A DNA stretch of 64,000 bases from Echinicola arenosa (GTDB taxonomy: Bacteria > Bacteroidota > Bacteroidia > Cytophagales > Cyclobacteriaceae): NCBI RefSeq assembly GCF_014841125.1, contig NZ_JACYTQ010000001.1:62001-126000 (forward strand). The letters are read 5' to 3'. The notes beneath the pieces are model-generated. The model ran no database searches. It was not told where the DNA came from and worked only from the letters and a program-made list of their open reading frames with translations. Positions 26,033-33,762 of the stretch are shown here, piece after piece (within the stretch, counting starts at the first letter, position 1; each line of letters opens with the position of its first letter). The position numbers and the translations under genes were made by a program.

Positions 26033-26389
26033 CCTTTACAAGGGCTCGTTGAATAAGGTTTAGTTAATCTAAATACCCCAAAGTAAAAAAGACACATAAA
26101 ATATTTTTATTTTTTACAATAATTCTATGCACACGATTGAATTGCGTTTTCGACCGCCATTTGATAGATTAAATTAGGGCAAAAAAGGCCATATCAAGAA
26201 ATGAGCTACATAATTTAGTTTTTTACTTTCATTTTACTTTTTAACTTAGCGATTCATAACCTGCACTTTAAGCGATGAGCTGTCCGTCACCAGCATAGCA
26301 AAAACAGGTTTTTTTAGCTGTCTCCAAATCCTACCCTAGGAGGGCTGTAATAATTACATCATACAAGATCAATCATTAATTACACCCAA
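26033..26389. other. Intergenic region between lacI and the GH31 gene
   Basis: 357 bp, AT-rich. It holds a weak AT-only inverted repeat GTAAAAAA...TTTTTTAC (26083-26117) and a run AAAAACAGGTTTTTTT near 26300-26316. The word AGCTGTC occurs twice, about 45 bp apart. No exact promoter or LacI-type operator was found, so the GH31 gene may depend on an unusual promoter or on lacI readthrough. Confidence 0.4.
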
Positions 26390-28819
26390 ATGACTAATGT
26401 ATTAACTAGCAACAACCCTGCTCAAAACATGTCAGCTGGAAGGCTTATTTCGTGGAACCAAACACCCTCTGGTATAATCGGACAGACCGACAATGCTCAA
26501 TTCATGATCAGCGCTTATGCTGACCATACCATCAGGGTTAGACTTACCCAATCTGATTCTTTTTCTCCAAACCCCTACAGTGTAATCAAGTCTCCGTTGG
26601 AAGATCATCCTTTCCAGATTACGGAAAGTGATACATCTATTTCCCTCGAAACTACCAAAATTAAACTCACTATCAGCAAGGATCAATGGGCACTTTCATT
26701 CTATGATCTAAATGGAAACCTGTTGAATCAAGATGATCATGCCTTTGGTGTCTCTTGGCTGGGAACAGAAGTAAGCAATTATAAAAAACTTCAACCCAAT
26801 GAACGGTTCCTTGGTTTGGGTGAGAAAACAGGCGGATTGGACCGTGCTGGACAGGCATTTACCAACTGGAACACAGACTATTTTGCCTACGGGGTAAATG
26901 ATGACCCGCTATACATGTCCATCCCATTTTATATTGGGGTTCACCAACAGGGTGCATATGGGATTTATTTGGACAATACTCATAAGTCGGTCTTTAACTT
27001 TGGGGCTTCCAACAGACGTTTTTCCTATTTCTCAGCAGAGGATGGAGACATGGATTACTACTTTTTCCATGAAGAGAAAATCGAAAATATCATCTCAGCT
27101 TACACTGAGCTTACTGGTAAGTTAAGTTTGCCCCCTATGTGGGCGCTTGGTTACCAACAATGCCGATACAGCTACTATCCGGAATCAGAAGTTCAAACTA
27201 TAGCCAAAACCTTTAGAGATAAGGATATCCCTGGAGATGTAATCTATTTGGATATTCATCACATGGAAAAGTACAAAGTCTTTACATTCAATGGTGAGAA
27301 ATTCCCTGATGCGAAAGCTATGATCAGCTCACTAAAGGGAAAAGGCTTTAAGGTTGTAGTCATAATGGATCCAGGCATTAAAGTAGAAAATGGTTATGCT
27401 CCTTACACAGAAGGGATCGAGGAAGACTTGTTCTTAAAGTACCCTGATGGAGAAACTTATGAGGGACAGGTTTGGCCAGGATGGTGTGCTTTCCCTGATT
27501 TTACTGCAGAAAAAACCAGAAAATGGTGGGCTGAAAAAATGGCTTTTTATACAGATGCTGGGGTGGATGGTTTTTGGACAGACATGAATGAACCCGCTTC
27601 TTGGGGGCAACATACTCCTAACCTCATCAACTTCGAATATGAAGGTGAACAAGTAAGCCACAGAAAAGCAAGGAACATCTATGGAATGCAAATGGCCCGA
27701 GCAGCACAGGAAGGTGCTTATAAAAATGGCCAAGAACGCCCTTTTGTACTTACCAGAGCTGGCTTTTCTGGAATCCAACGTTATGCCGCTGCTTGGACAG
27801 GAGACAATGTGGCGAGTGAAGAACATATGCTAGCAGGAGTCCGACTGGTTAATAGTTTGGGTATTAGCGGCGTAGCTTTCGCTGGTTATGATGTAGGAGG
27901 GTTTTGTGGTGAAGCCAGCAAATCACTCTTTGCCAGATGGATAAGTATTGCTGCATTTTCCCCACTTTATCGAGCACACTCTATGATCAATAGCAACGCT
28001 GCTGAACCTTGGTCTTTTGGAGAAGAAGTAGAAGAAATTTCCAGAAACTATATCAAACTTCGATATCAACTTTTGCCTTTGATCTACAGCTCTTTTTATA
28101 AGAGTAGTCAAAATGGACTTCCTCTCACCAAAAGTCTTGCCATCGACAATCCCCATGATCATTTGGTTTATGATGGAAAGTTTCAGAATCAGTATCTTTT
28201 CTGTGATAGCTTTTTGGTAGCGCCCATCGAAAGTATCAAGGAAATCGCTAAAGTTTACCTTCCAGAAGGAAGTTGGTACTACTTATATGATGACAAAAAG
28301 CATCAAGGAAGGCAAACCATCTACCTAGATTCACCGATCAATTACCTTCCTGCCTTGGTAAAAGCAGGAGCTATTATCCCTATGCAGTCTCCTATTTCAC
28401 ATACGGGAGAGACTCATGACGGTGTAATGAGACTCCATTTATATAAAGGCAATGGTGAATCCGAATATTTACACTATGAAGATGATGGTAAAAGTTTGGC
28501 CTATAAAACCGGGGAGTATCACAGGAGAAAAGTCACTTTGAATAGCGATACCCAAACCTTGACCATCTCAAAAGCTGAAGGAGAATACGCCTCTACTTTT
28601 AAACAAATAGAAATCATTTTCCATGGTTTTGAAATAGAGCATGTCTATCTAAATAATCACGATCTAACCATCGCAAACAAGCCTATGGCTTTTCTTTCCA
28701 AACTTACTGATTTTGATCCATTGCCGGACAACTGTCTTCCTTTCATAGAAACTCCTGAGCTTCCTCGTGTAAAGATTGAAAACGTAGATCAAGAAATAAA
28801 TCTTAGATTTGGAAGATAA
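26390..28819 (+). CDS. GH31 alpha-glucosidase, cytoplasmic
   Basis: Releases glucose from the non-reducing end of maltodextrins. The 809-residue product has no signal peptide, so it should work in the cytoplasm on sugars imported by the MFS transporter downstream. The N-terminal galactose-mutarotase-like beta-sandwich spans about 15-240. The barrel carries the nucleophile Asp398 in DGFWTDMNEP and the acid/base Asp472 in WTGDN. VAFAGYDVGGFCG and FSPLYRAHS follow, then two C-terminal beta-sandwiches. All key residues are present. Other GH31 activities such as alpha-xylosidase exist, but the location beside sus genes and a maltose-type symporter favours alpha-glucosidase. Confidence 0.92.
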   Translation: MTNVLTSNNPAQNMSAGRLISWNQTPSGIIGQTDNAQFMISAYADHTIRVRLTQSDSFSPNPYSVIKSPLEDHPFQITESDTSISLETTKIKLTISKDQWALSFYDLNGNLLNQDDHAFGVSWLGTEVSNYKKLQPNERFLGLGEKTGGLDRAGQAFTNWNTDYFAYGVNDDPLYMSIPFYIGVHQQGAYGIYLDNTHKSVFNFGASNRRFSYFSAEDGDMDYYFFHEEKIENIISAYTELTGKLSLPPMWALGYQQCRYSYYPESEVQTIAKTFRDKDIPGDVIYLDIHHMEKYKVFTFNGEKFPDAKAMISSLKGKGFKVVVIMDPGIKVENGYAPYTEGIEEDLFLKYPDGETYEGQVWPGWCAFPDFTAEKTRKWWAEKMAFYTDAGVDGFWTDMNEPASWGQHTPNLINFEYEGEQVSHRKARNIYGMQMARAAQEGAYKNGQERPFVLTRAGFSGIQRYAAAWTGDNVASEEHMLAGVRLVNSLGISGVAFAGYDVGGFCGEASKSLFARWISIAAFSPLYRAHSMINSNAAEPWSFGEEVEEISRNYIKLRYQLLPLIYSSFYKSSQNGLPLTKSLAIDNPHDHLVYDGKFQNQYLFCDSFLVAPIESIKEIAKVYLPEGSWYYLYDDKKHQGRQTIYLDSPINYLPALVKAGAIIPMQSPISHTGETHDGVMRLHLYKGNGESEYLHYEDDGKSLAYKTGEYHRRKVTLNSDTQTLTISKAEGEYASTFKQIEIIFHGFEIEHVYLNNHDLTIANKPMAFLSKLTDFDPLPDNCLPFIETPELPRVKIENVDQEINLRFGR

Positions 28820-28840
28820 CCATTGTTATGAATCCATTGA

Positions 28841-28877
28841 ATAGCTGTAAGATTGCAAGTCTTACAGCTATCTTTTT
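28841..28877 (+). terminator. Intrinsic terminator or attenuator between GH31 and MFS genes
   Basis: Perfect 12-bp stem (28841-28852 with 28860-28871), 7-nt loop, then CTTTTT. It starts 22 bp after the GH31 stop and ends 20 bp before the MFS ATG. There is too little room after it for a normal promoter, so partial readthrough probably expresses the transporter at a lower level than the enzyme. Confidence 0.85.
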
Positions 28878-28896
28878 AATAACCTAATGAAGTTAA

Positions 28897-30240
28897 ATGC
28901 AACCCAAAACACATAAGAAAAAGCTGAGTTTCTGGCAAATCTGGAACATGAGCTTCGGCTTTTTGGGCATCCAAATGGGCTTTGCCCTACAGAACGCCAA
29001 TGCCAGTAGAATCCTTCAGACCTTCGGGGCTGATGTGGAGCATTTATCCCTTTTTTGGCTTGTAGCCCCGATTACAGGAATGATTGTTCAACCCATTGTA
29101 GGGCACTACAGTGACCGTACTTGGACCAAGTTGGGCAGAAGAAGGCCTTATTTTCTAGCTGGTGCACTCTTGGCTGCCATTGGCCTGATCTTAATGCCCA
29201 ACGCAGCATTGTTCGTAGCATTCCTACCTGCCCTATGGGTAGGAGCTGGTTTTCTTATGATCATGGATGCTTCATTTAACATAGCCATGGAACCTTTTAG
29301 AGCTCTGGTAGCAGACAAGCTACCTACTGATCAGAGAACTTTAGGTTTCGCTGTACAAACTTTGTTAATCGGTTTGGGTGCAGTTATTGGCTCCTGGTTG
29401 CCTTACATTTTGACTGAATGGTTCAATATAACCACCACCGCACAAGAAGGTATTGTGCCTCTCAACGTAATTTGGGCTTTTCTTCAAGGAGCTACTGTTC
29501 TCGTCGCTTCCATTCTTTGGACTGTCCTTAGAACAACTGAAGAACCTCCAGAAAAGATAGTTAGCGAATCTAGTCAGCAAGAAGAAAAAGGCATTTTGGC
29601 CATATTCACTGATTTTCGGAAAATGCCAAAGACCATGAGACAATTGGGATTGGTTCAGTTTTTCTCTTGGTTTGCTTTATTTTCAATGTGGGTTTTCACT
29701 ACTCCCGCTTTAGCACAACATGTTTGGGGCTTACAAGCCTCAGATCGCTCGTCTTTTGAATTTAACGAGGCAGGAAACTATGTAGGCGTAATTTTTGGAG
29801 TCTACAACCTGGTTTCGGCCGTCTTCGCTCTGGCCCTGCCCATAGTAGCAGCAAAAATTGGTCGTAAAATGACCCATGCCATCTGTTTAATCGCAGGTGG
29901 AATAGGCCTTATCTCCATTTTATGGGTTACAAACACTGAAATGAAATGGCTCCTTAACTTTTCCATGATTGGAGTTGGTATTGCTTGGGCAAGTATTTTG
30001 GCAATGCCCTATGCAATTCTCGCAGGATCTATCCCAGCCAAAAAAATGGGGGTTTACATGGGTATCTTCAACTTCTTTATCACAGCTCCTCAAATATTAA
30101 ATGGATTTGTGGGAGGCTTTATCGTCAAACACTTTTACGGAGGGCAAGCTGTTTATGCAATTTTCACTGCTGGAATAATGTTGATTGTTGCTGCCTTGTG
30201 CGTTTACTTCGTTGATGATAAAGATGACATTGTTCAATAA
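28897..30240 (+). CDS. SLC45-like MFS sugar:proton symporter (maltodextrin uptake)
   Basis: Inner-membrane transporter of 447 residues with about twelve membrane segments. The MFS motif is seen as GHYSDRTWTKLGRRRPYFLAG between segments 2 and 3, in the RRRPYF form typical of the glycoside-pentoside-hexuronide/SLC45-like sucrose and maltose symporters. FRALVADKLPTDQRTLGFAVQT lies in segment 4-5 territory. A cytoplasmic loop of about 40 charged residues divides the halves. It would carry maltose or maltodextrin from the periplasm to the GH31 enzyme encoded upstream. It converges with the histidine kinase gene, leaving a 19-bp gap. Confidence 0.88.
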   Translation: MQPKTHKKKLSFWQIWNMSFGFLGIQMGFALQNANASRILQTFGADVEHLSLFWLVAPITGMIVQPIVGHYSDRTWTKLGRRRPYFLAGALLAAIGLILMPNAALFVAFLPALWVGAGFLMIMDASFNIAMEPFRALVADKLPTDQRTLGFAVQTLLIGLGAVIGSWLPYILTEWFNITTTAQEGIVPLNVIWAFLQGATVLVASILWTVLRTTEEPPEKIVSESSQQEEKGILAIFTDFRKMPKTMRQLGLVQFFSWFALFSMWVFTTPALAQHVWGLQASDRSSFEFNEAGNYVGVIFGVYNLVSAVFALALPIVAAKIGRKMTHAICLIAGGIGLISILWVTNTEMKWLLNFSMIGVGIAWASILAMPYAILAGSIPAKKMGVYMGIFNFFITAPQILNGFVGGFIVKHFYGGQAVYAIFTAGIMLIVAALCVYFVDDKDDIVQ

Positions 30241-30259
30241 ATCAATAATTAATCAACCT

Positions 30260-32023
30260 TTAATTTGCCTTGGAAAGGGGTACTGTAAAGCGAAAAACGG
30301 TACCCTCCCCCAATTTGCTCTCAACATGAATTTCTCCTCCATTCTTCTCCACAAAATCCTTTGTCAGCATCAGCCCTAAACCTGTGCCCTTTTCCTTTTG
30401 CGTGCCAAATGTGGTAAAGGCCTCACTGGAAAAGATCAAAGGAATATTATCTTTTTCAATTCCCACCCCAGTATCCTTTACTGAGACAAAAAGTTCATCT
30501 TCTTTAGCATCTAAAATTATATCTATCTTATCACCTGAATCACAAAATTTAACGGCGTTACTCAGCAAATTTCTGATTACTAACTTGATCATATTTTCAT
30601 CAGCATTTACCATCACTTGCTTCGTCTGGTCAAAGTTGACACAAATACCTTTATTTTCGTAAGAAGCCTCAAAAAGCTCCAATACTGCTTTTATTTCATT
30701 GGTAATATCAAAATCTACTTTTTCTATATTCTCACCTTTAAGTTGACCCTTTGCCCAAACCAATAAATTTTCAAGAAATCCTGAAACATGCTTTAGGTTT
30801 TCAGCAAATCTAGGCATCATGGCTTTCAGCTCTTCATCAGTGATCACTCCGGCATCCGTCATTTCCAAAAATTGTGTCAAGGTATTGAGCGGCCCCCTCA
30901 TATCATGCGAAATTATAGAAAGCAATCGATCTTTGGTACTGTTCAATTCCCCAAGTTCTTTCGCCTGAAGTTCCAACCTTTTTTGATCCATCACAAACTG
31001 AGTCACATCCCTGAACATCACCAAGCGTCCTCTAATATACTTGTTCCCATCTTTCAGAAGCTTGCAACTCACCGCATAATAGCATTTTTCTCCCCTGACA
31101 TCCATCTCTACTTCCATTGAATAATGTTCCTTTTGGCTTTGGGTGACCTCGTCCCAATGCCCTCCTTTAAAACCCAGCACTTTAAATGGTTTTCCTGTCA
31201 GTTCACCCTTTGATTTCTGAAGTATCCATAACATACGAGGATTGAAGTCTACCATCCGACTCTCCACATCGAGTACCAGCATCCCTTCCTTGATAGAATC
31301 TATAACTTTGTTTCTGGCAATCGGACCTACATCAAATAACTGTAACTCCAAAAAACCGAAGACAACAATAAAACTTGTTATCACAAAACCATACGGAGTT
31401 GGGTCAAAACCATTGAAAGGCTCAACCTGAAAAACCACAAGGATATTGGCTAGCCAAGGTACTGCCGTACCAATGAGAATAATAATCGTTTGCTTTCGGT
31501 AAATCCCTTCAGTTTCAAAACACCGCTTTACCATCAACACCATCCCCAATATCATTAGGGAGTAGAAATAAGTAGTATGTATGATATACCACGGCCCTTT
31601 GGAAGTTATGAGGCCATATAATCCGTTTACCTCAATAAGTTGAGCTGATTTGTAGTGAAGATGGTGTAAATTATTAGTCCACACCATAATAAGGGTAAGC
31701 AGAGGAAAGAGAAACTGTACTGCAACCAACGGTTTGGTAAGCCACTGATCCTTCCCCACAAATCGAAGGACAAATAAAATCCAAAATACAGGAACCAAAG
31801 CAATCCCTACGTATTCAAAATTCACCAGAAACAGCATATGGTCAAGGCTATCTTCTGCCACCATAATCCCATCAACCGCCGCCCATACAGTTACAGCCAA
31901 CATCATAGCACCAAACCACCTGACATCTGTGTTAAGACGAGTAAAAACTAATACCGATAATAAAAGGGTAAAAACAGCAAAAACCAGCAATGAAAGCGAA
32001 TATGCGCCAAGAGTAAATTCCAT
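30260..32023 (-). CDS. Sensor histidine kinase with 7TM N-terminal region and PAS domain
   Basis: Inner-membrane two-component sensor of 587 residues. Residues 1-235 form seven membrane helices of the histidine-kinase N-terminal 7TM type. A PAS domain spans about 235-350 (SIKEGMLVLDVESRMVDFN). The HisKA helix carries the phosphoacceptor His373 in SIISHDMRGPLN. The ATPase domain shows the N box NLLSNAVKF, G1 DTGVGIEKDNI and G2 KGTGLGLMLTKDF. No response regulator or receiver domain is nearby, so the partner is encoded elsewhere. The stimulus is unknown. A link to the sugar genes is only positional. Confidence 0.9.
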   Translation of the reverse strand: MEFTLGAYSLSLLVFAVFTLLLSVLVFTRLNTDVRWFGAMMLAVTVWAAVDGIMVAEDSLDHMLFLVNFEYVGIALVPVFWILFVLRFVGKDQWLTKPLVAVQFLFPLLTLIMVWTNNLHHLHYKSAQLIEVNGLYGLITSKGPWYIIHTTYFYSLMILGMVLMVKRCFETEGIYRKQTIIILIGTAVPWLANILVVFQVEPFNGFDPTPYGFVITSFIVVFGFLELQLFDVGPIARNKVIDSIKEGMLVLDVESRMVDFNPRMLWILQKSKGELTGKPFKVLGFKGGHWDEVTQSQKEHYSMEVEMDVRGEKCYYAVSCKLLKDGNKYIRGRLVMFRDVTQFVMDQKRLELQAKELGELNSTKDRLLSIISHDMRGPLNTLTQFLEMTDAGVITDEELKAMMPRFAENLKHVSGFLENLLVWAKGQLKGENIEKVDFDITNEIKAVLELFEASYENKGICVNFDQTKQVMVNADENMIKLVIRNLLSNAVKFCDSGDKIDIILDAKEDELFVSVKDTGVGIEKDNIPLIFSSEAFTTFGTQKEKGTGLGLMLTKDFVEKNGGEIHVESKLGEGTVFRFTVPLSKAN

Positions 32024-32387
32024 TATACTAAAAATAGAAAACTGTTATCGGTAATCAACATTTGAAACAGACAGCAAAGTTCTAATTTTATCACATTTTT
32101 GCAATTCTTCATGACGTATTTTTTGCAGTTAATAACAAAAACAATCTATAAATTTAACATTTTTTGGAAGGCAACATTAAAACACACTTATTTTTATATC
32201 TTATTAAATTTATCAGATATTTATATTTACTCCAAGCTTCATCTTTTATGCAAATATTTTTTCCAACTAGCTTATTGTACTAAAACATGATTAATTTTCT
32301 TCCTATTTAATTATTAAATCTACTTTGAACTAATTAGGTTTAACGAATAATACATAACCACTATAATCACAAATTAAAAGACACATT
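32024..32387. other. AT-rich divergent intergenic region
   Basis: Between the histidine kinase (leftward) and the cytosine deaminase (rightward). It is very AT-rich, with a near-match to a -7 element (TACTTTG) around 32319-32325. A 63-codon frame inside it looks like chance in AT-rich DNA. No RNA gene, repeat or hairpin of note was seen. Confidence 0.4.
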
Positions 32388-32825
32388 ATGGATAATTTTC
32401 TTTTAGAAGCTATTGTAGAGGCCAAAAAAGGTTATGAAGAGGGAGGTATTCCTATTGGCTCCGTTTTGGTCCACAATGGAAAAGTCATTGGAAAAGGACA
32501 CAACCGCCGGGTGCAACAACGCAGCGCAATATTGCACGGTGAAATGGATGCACTCGAAAATGCTGGGAGACTCCCAGCTAAAGTATACCAAGAATGTACA
32601 CTATACACCACGCTTTCCCCTTGTCCAATGTGCTCTGGAACTATTCTACTGTATGGAATCCCAAAAGTTGTCATAGGAGAAAACAAAACCTTTCTAGGTG
32701 AAGAAGCACTGCTCGAAGAAAGAGGGGTCGAAGTGATTGTTGTCGATAATGAAGAGTGCAAACAATTAATGGCCACTTTTATCAAAGAAAAACCAGAACT
32801 CTGGAATGAAGATATTGGCATTTAA
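32388..32825 (+). CDS. Cytosine deaminase of the fungal (Fcy1-like) zinc deaminase type
   Basis: Predicted to convert cytosine to uracil in pyrimidine salvage, in the cytoplasm. The 145-residue product has the zinc site His50-Gly-Glu52 (HGEMDALE, with Glu52 as proton shuttle) and Cys79/Cys82 in LSPCPMCSG. The C-terminal half (GENKTF, ERGVEVIVVD, then PELWNEDIG at the very end) resembles yeast cytosine deaminase. It differs from the TadA or guanine deaminase branches. The unrelated bacterial enzyme CodA is an amidohydrolase of over 400 residues. Identification is from motifs and remembered family sequence. It is followed 35 bp later by a secreted hydrolase gene. Confidence 0.82.
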   Translation: MDNFLLEAIVEAKKGYEEGGIPIGSVLVHNGKVIGKGHNRRVQQRSAILHGEMDALENAGRLPAKVYQECTLYTTLSPCPMCSGTILLYGIPKVVIGENKTFLGEEALLEERGVEVIVVDNEECKQLMATFIKEKPELWNEDIGI

Positions 32826-32860
32826 ACTTTATCCAAGTCCCTCCATTCAAAACATCGATT

Positions 32861-33757
32861 ATGCTGAAGTGCATTGCTGCCACTCTAATCATATTACTCT
32901 CTTTACCTACTGAAGGATTACTTGCACAGCAAAAGGGCAAAATGACGCCCCAGAACCCTTCTCCTATGATAGAAAATACTCGTCCGCACCAAAGAATAAA
33001 CAGTGAGGAAATTTCTGGAGAAACCTGGAATATTGATGGTATTCTTGAGCATTCAATTGACCTGTTTCTACCAGAGACTTCAAAAAACACGGATTCTCTC
33101 TCTCTTTTGGTCCATTTCCACGGATTAAAATCCATTGCCAATTATGCTGCTATTTCCAATCCTGGTTGGGCATCAATCACCATTAATTTGGGCAGTGGGT
33201 CATCAGCCTATTCAGCTCCTTTCACAAACCCTGAAACATTCACCAACCTTATCCGGACTGCTAAAACTAAATTAAACAAACCAATAAAAACCATTTTTAT
33301 TTCTGGATGGAGTGCAGGATATGGTGCTGTAAGGGCTATCCTGGTTTCCGAAAATTACGAAATAGTAGATGGTGCACTTTTACTCGATGGAATGCATGCT
33401 GGCTATATCCCTCAAGGAGTTCCCTTGGCAGCAGGTAGCAAAATCAACGAAGAAGATCTGACAGCATTTGAAAAACTTGCCAAAGATGCCATTAAAAGCA
33501 ATAAGACCTTTCTTTTCACCCACAGCTCGGTTTTTCCCGGAACTTATGCCAGCACCACTGAATGTGCTGACTATTTAATTCAAAAGCTTTCCCTAATTCA
33601 AACTCCAGTGCTAAAAGAAGGCCCTTTGGGTATGCAATTACTTGGAGAGGTATCTAAAGGAAAACTGAAGATTCTAGCTTTTGCGGGCAATACCGCTCCT
33701 GATCATGTTGATCACCTCCATGGCTTATTTTGGTTTTTAGATTATATGTTGGAATAA
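32861..33757 (+). CDS. Secreted alpha/beta hydrolase-fold protein
   Basis: The 298-residue product has a cleavable signal peptide ending near LLAQ (about residue 22). An alpha/beta hydrolase core follows: LLVHFHG forms the early strand and oxyanion region, and GWSAGYG near 148-154 is the nucleophile elbow with Ser150. LLLDGMHAGY suggests the acid-bearing strand, and DHVDHLHG near the end supplies a catalytic-His candidate. The substrate is unknown; esterase or PHB-depolymerase-like activity is possible. It reads in the same direction as the deaminase, 35 bp downstream, though the functional link is unclear. Confidence 0.75.
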   Translation: MLKCIAATLIILLSLPTEGLLAQQKGKMTPQNPSPMIENTRPHQRINSEEISGETWNIDGILEHSIDLFLPETSKNTDSLSLLVHFHGLKSIANYAAISNPGWASITINLGSGSSAYSAPFTNPETFTNLIRTAKTKLNKPIKTIFISGWSAGYGAVRAILVSENYEIVDGALLLDGMHAGYIPQGVPLAAGSKINEEDLTAFEKLAKDAIKSNKTFLFTHSSVFPGTYASTTECADYLIQKLSLIQTPVLKEGPLGMQLLGEVSKGKLKILAFAGNTAPDHVDHLHGLFWFLDYMLE

Positions 33758-33762
33758 GATCA

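Noticed and set aside
26083-26117. Inverted repeat GTAAAAAA...TTTTTTAC after lacI as a terminator
   Set aside because: The stem is made almost only of A-T pairs in an AT-rich spacer and would be unstable; it is likely chance.
32099-32290. 63-codon open frame in the AT-rich gap before the cytosine deaminase gene
   Set aside because: Composition follows the AT-rich DNA (many Tyr, Phe, Leu, Lys), with no domain, no start context and no coding-like pattern.
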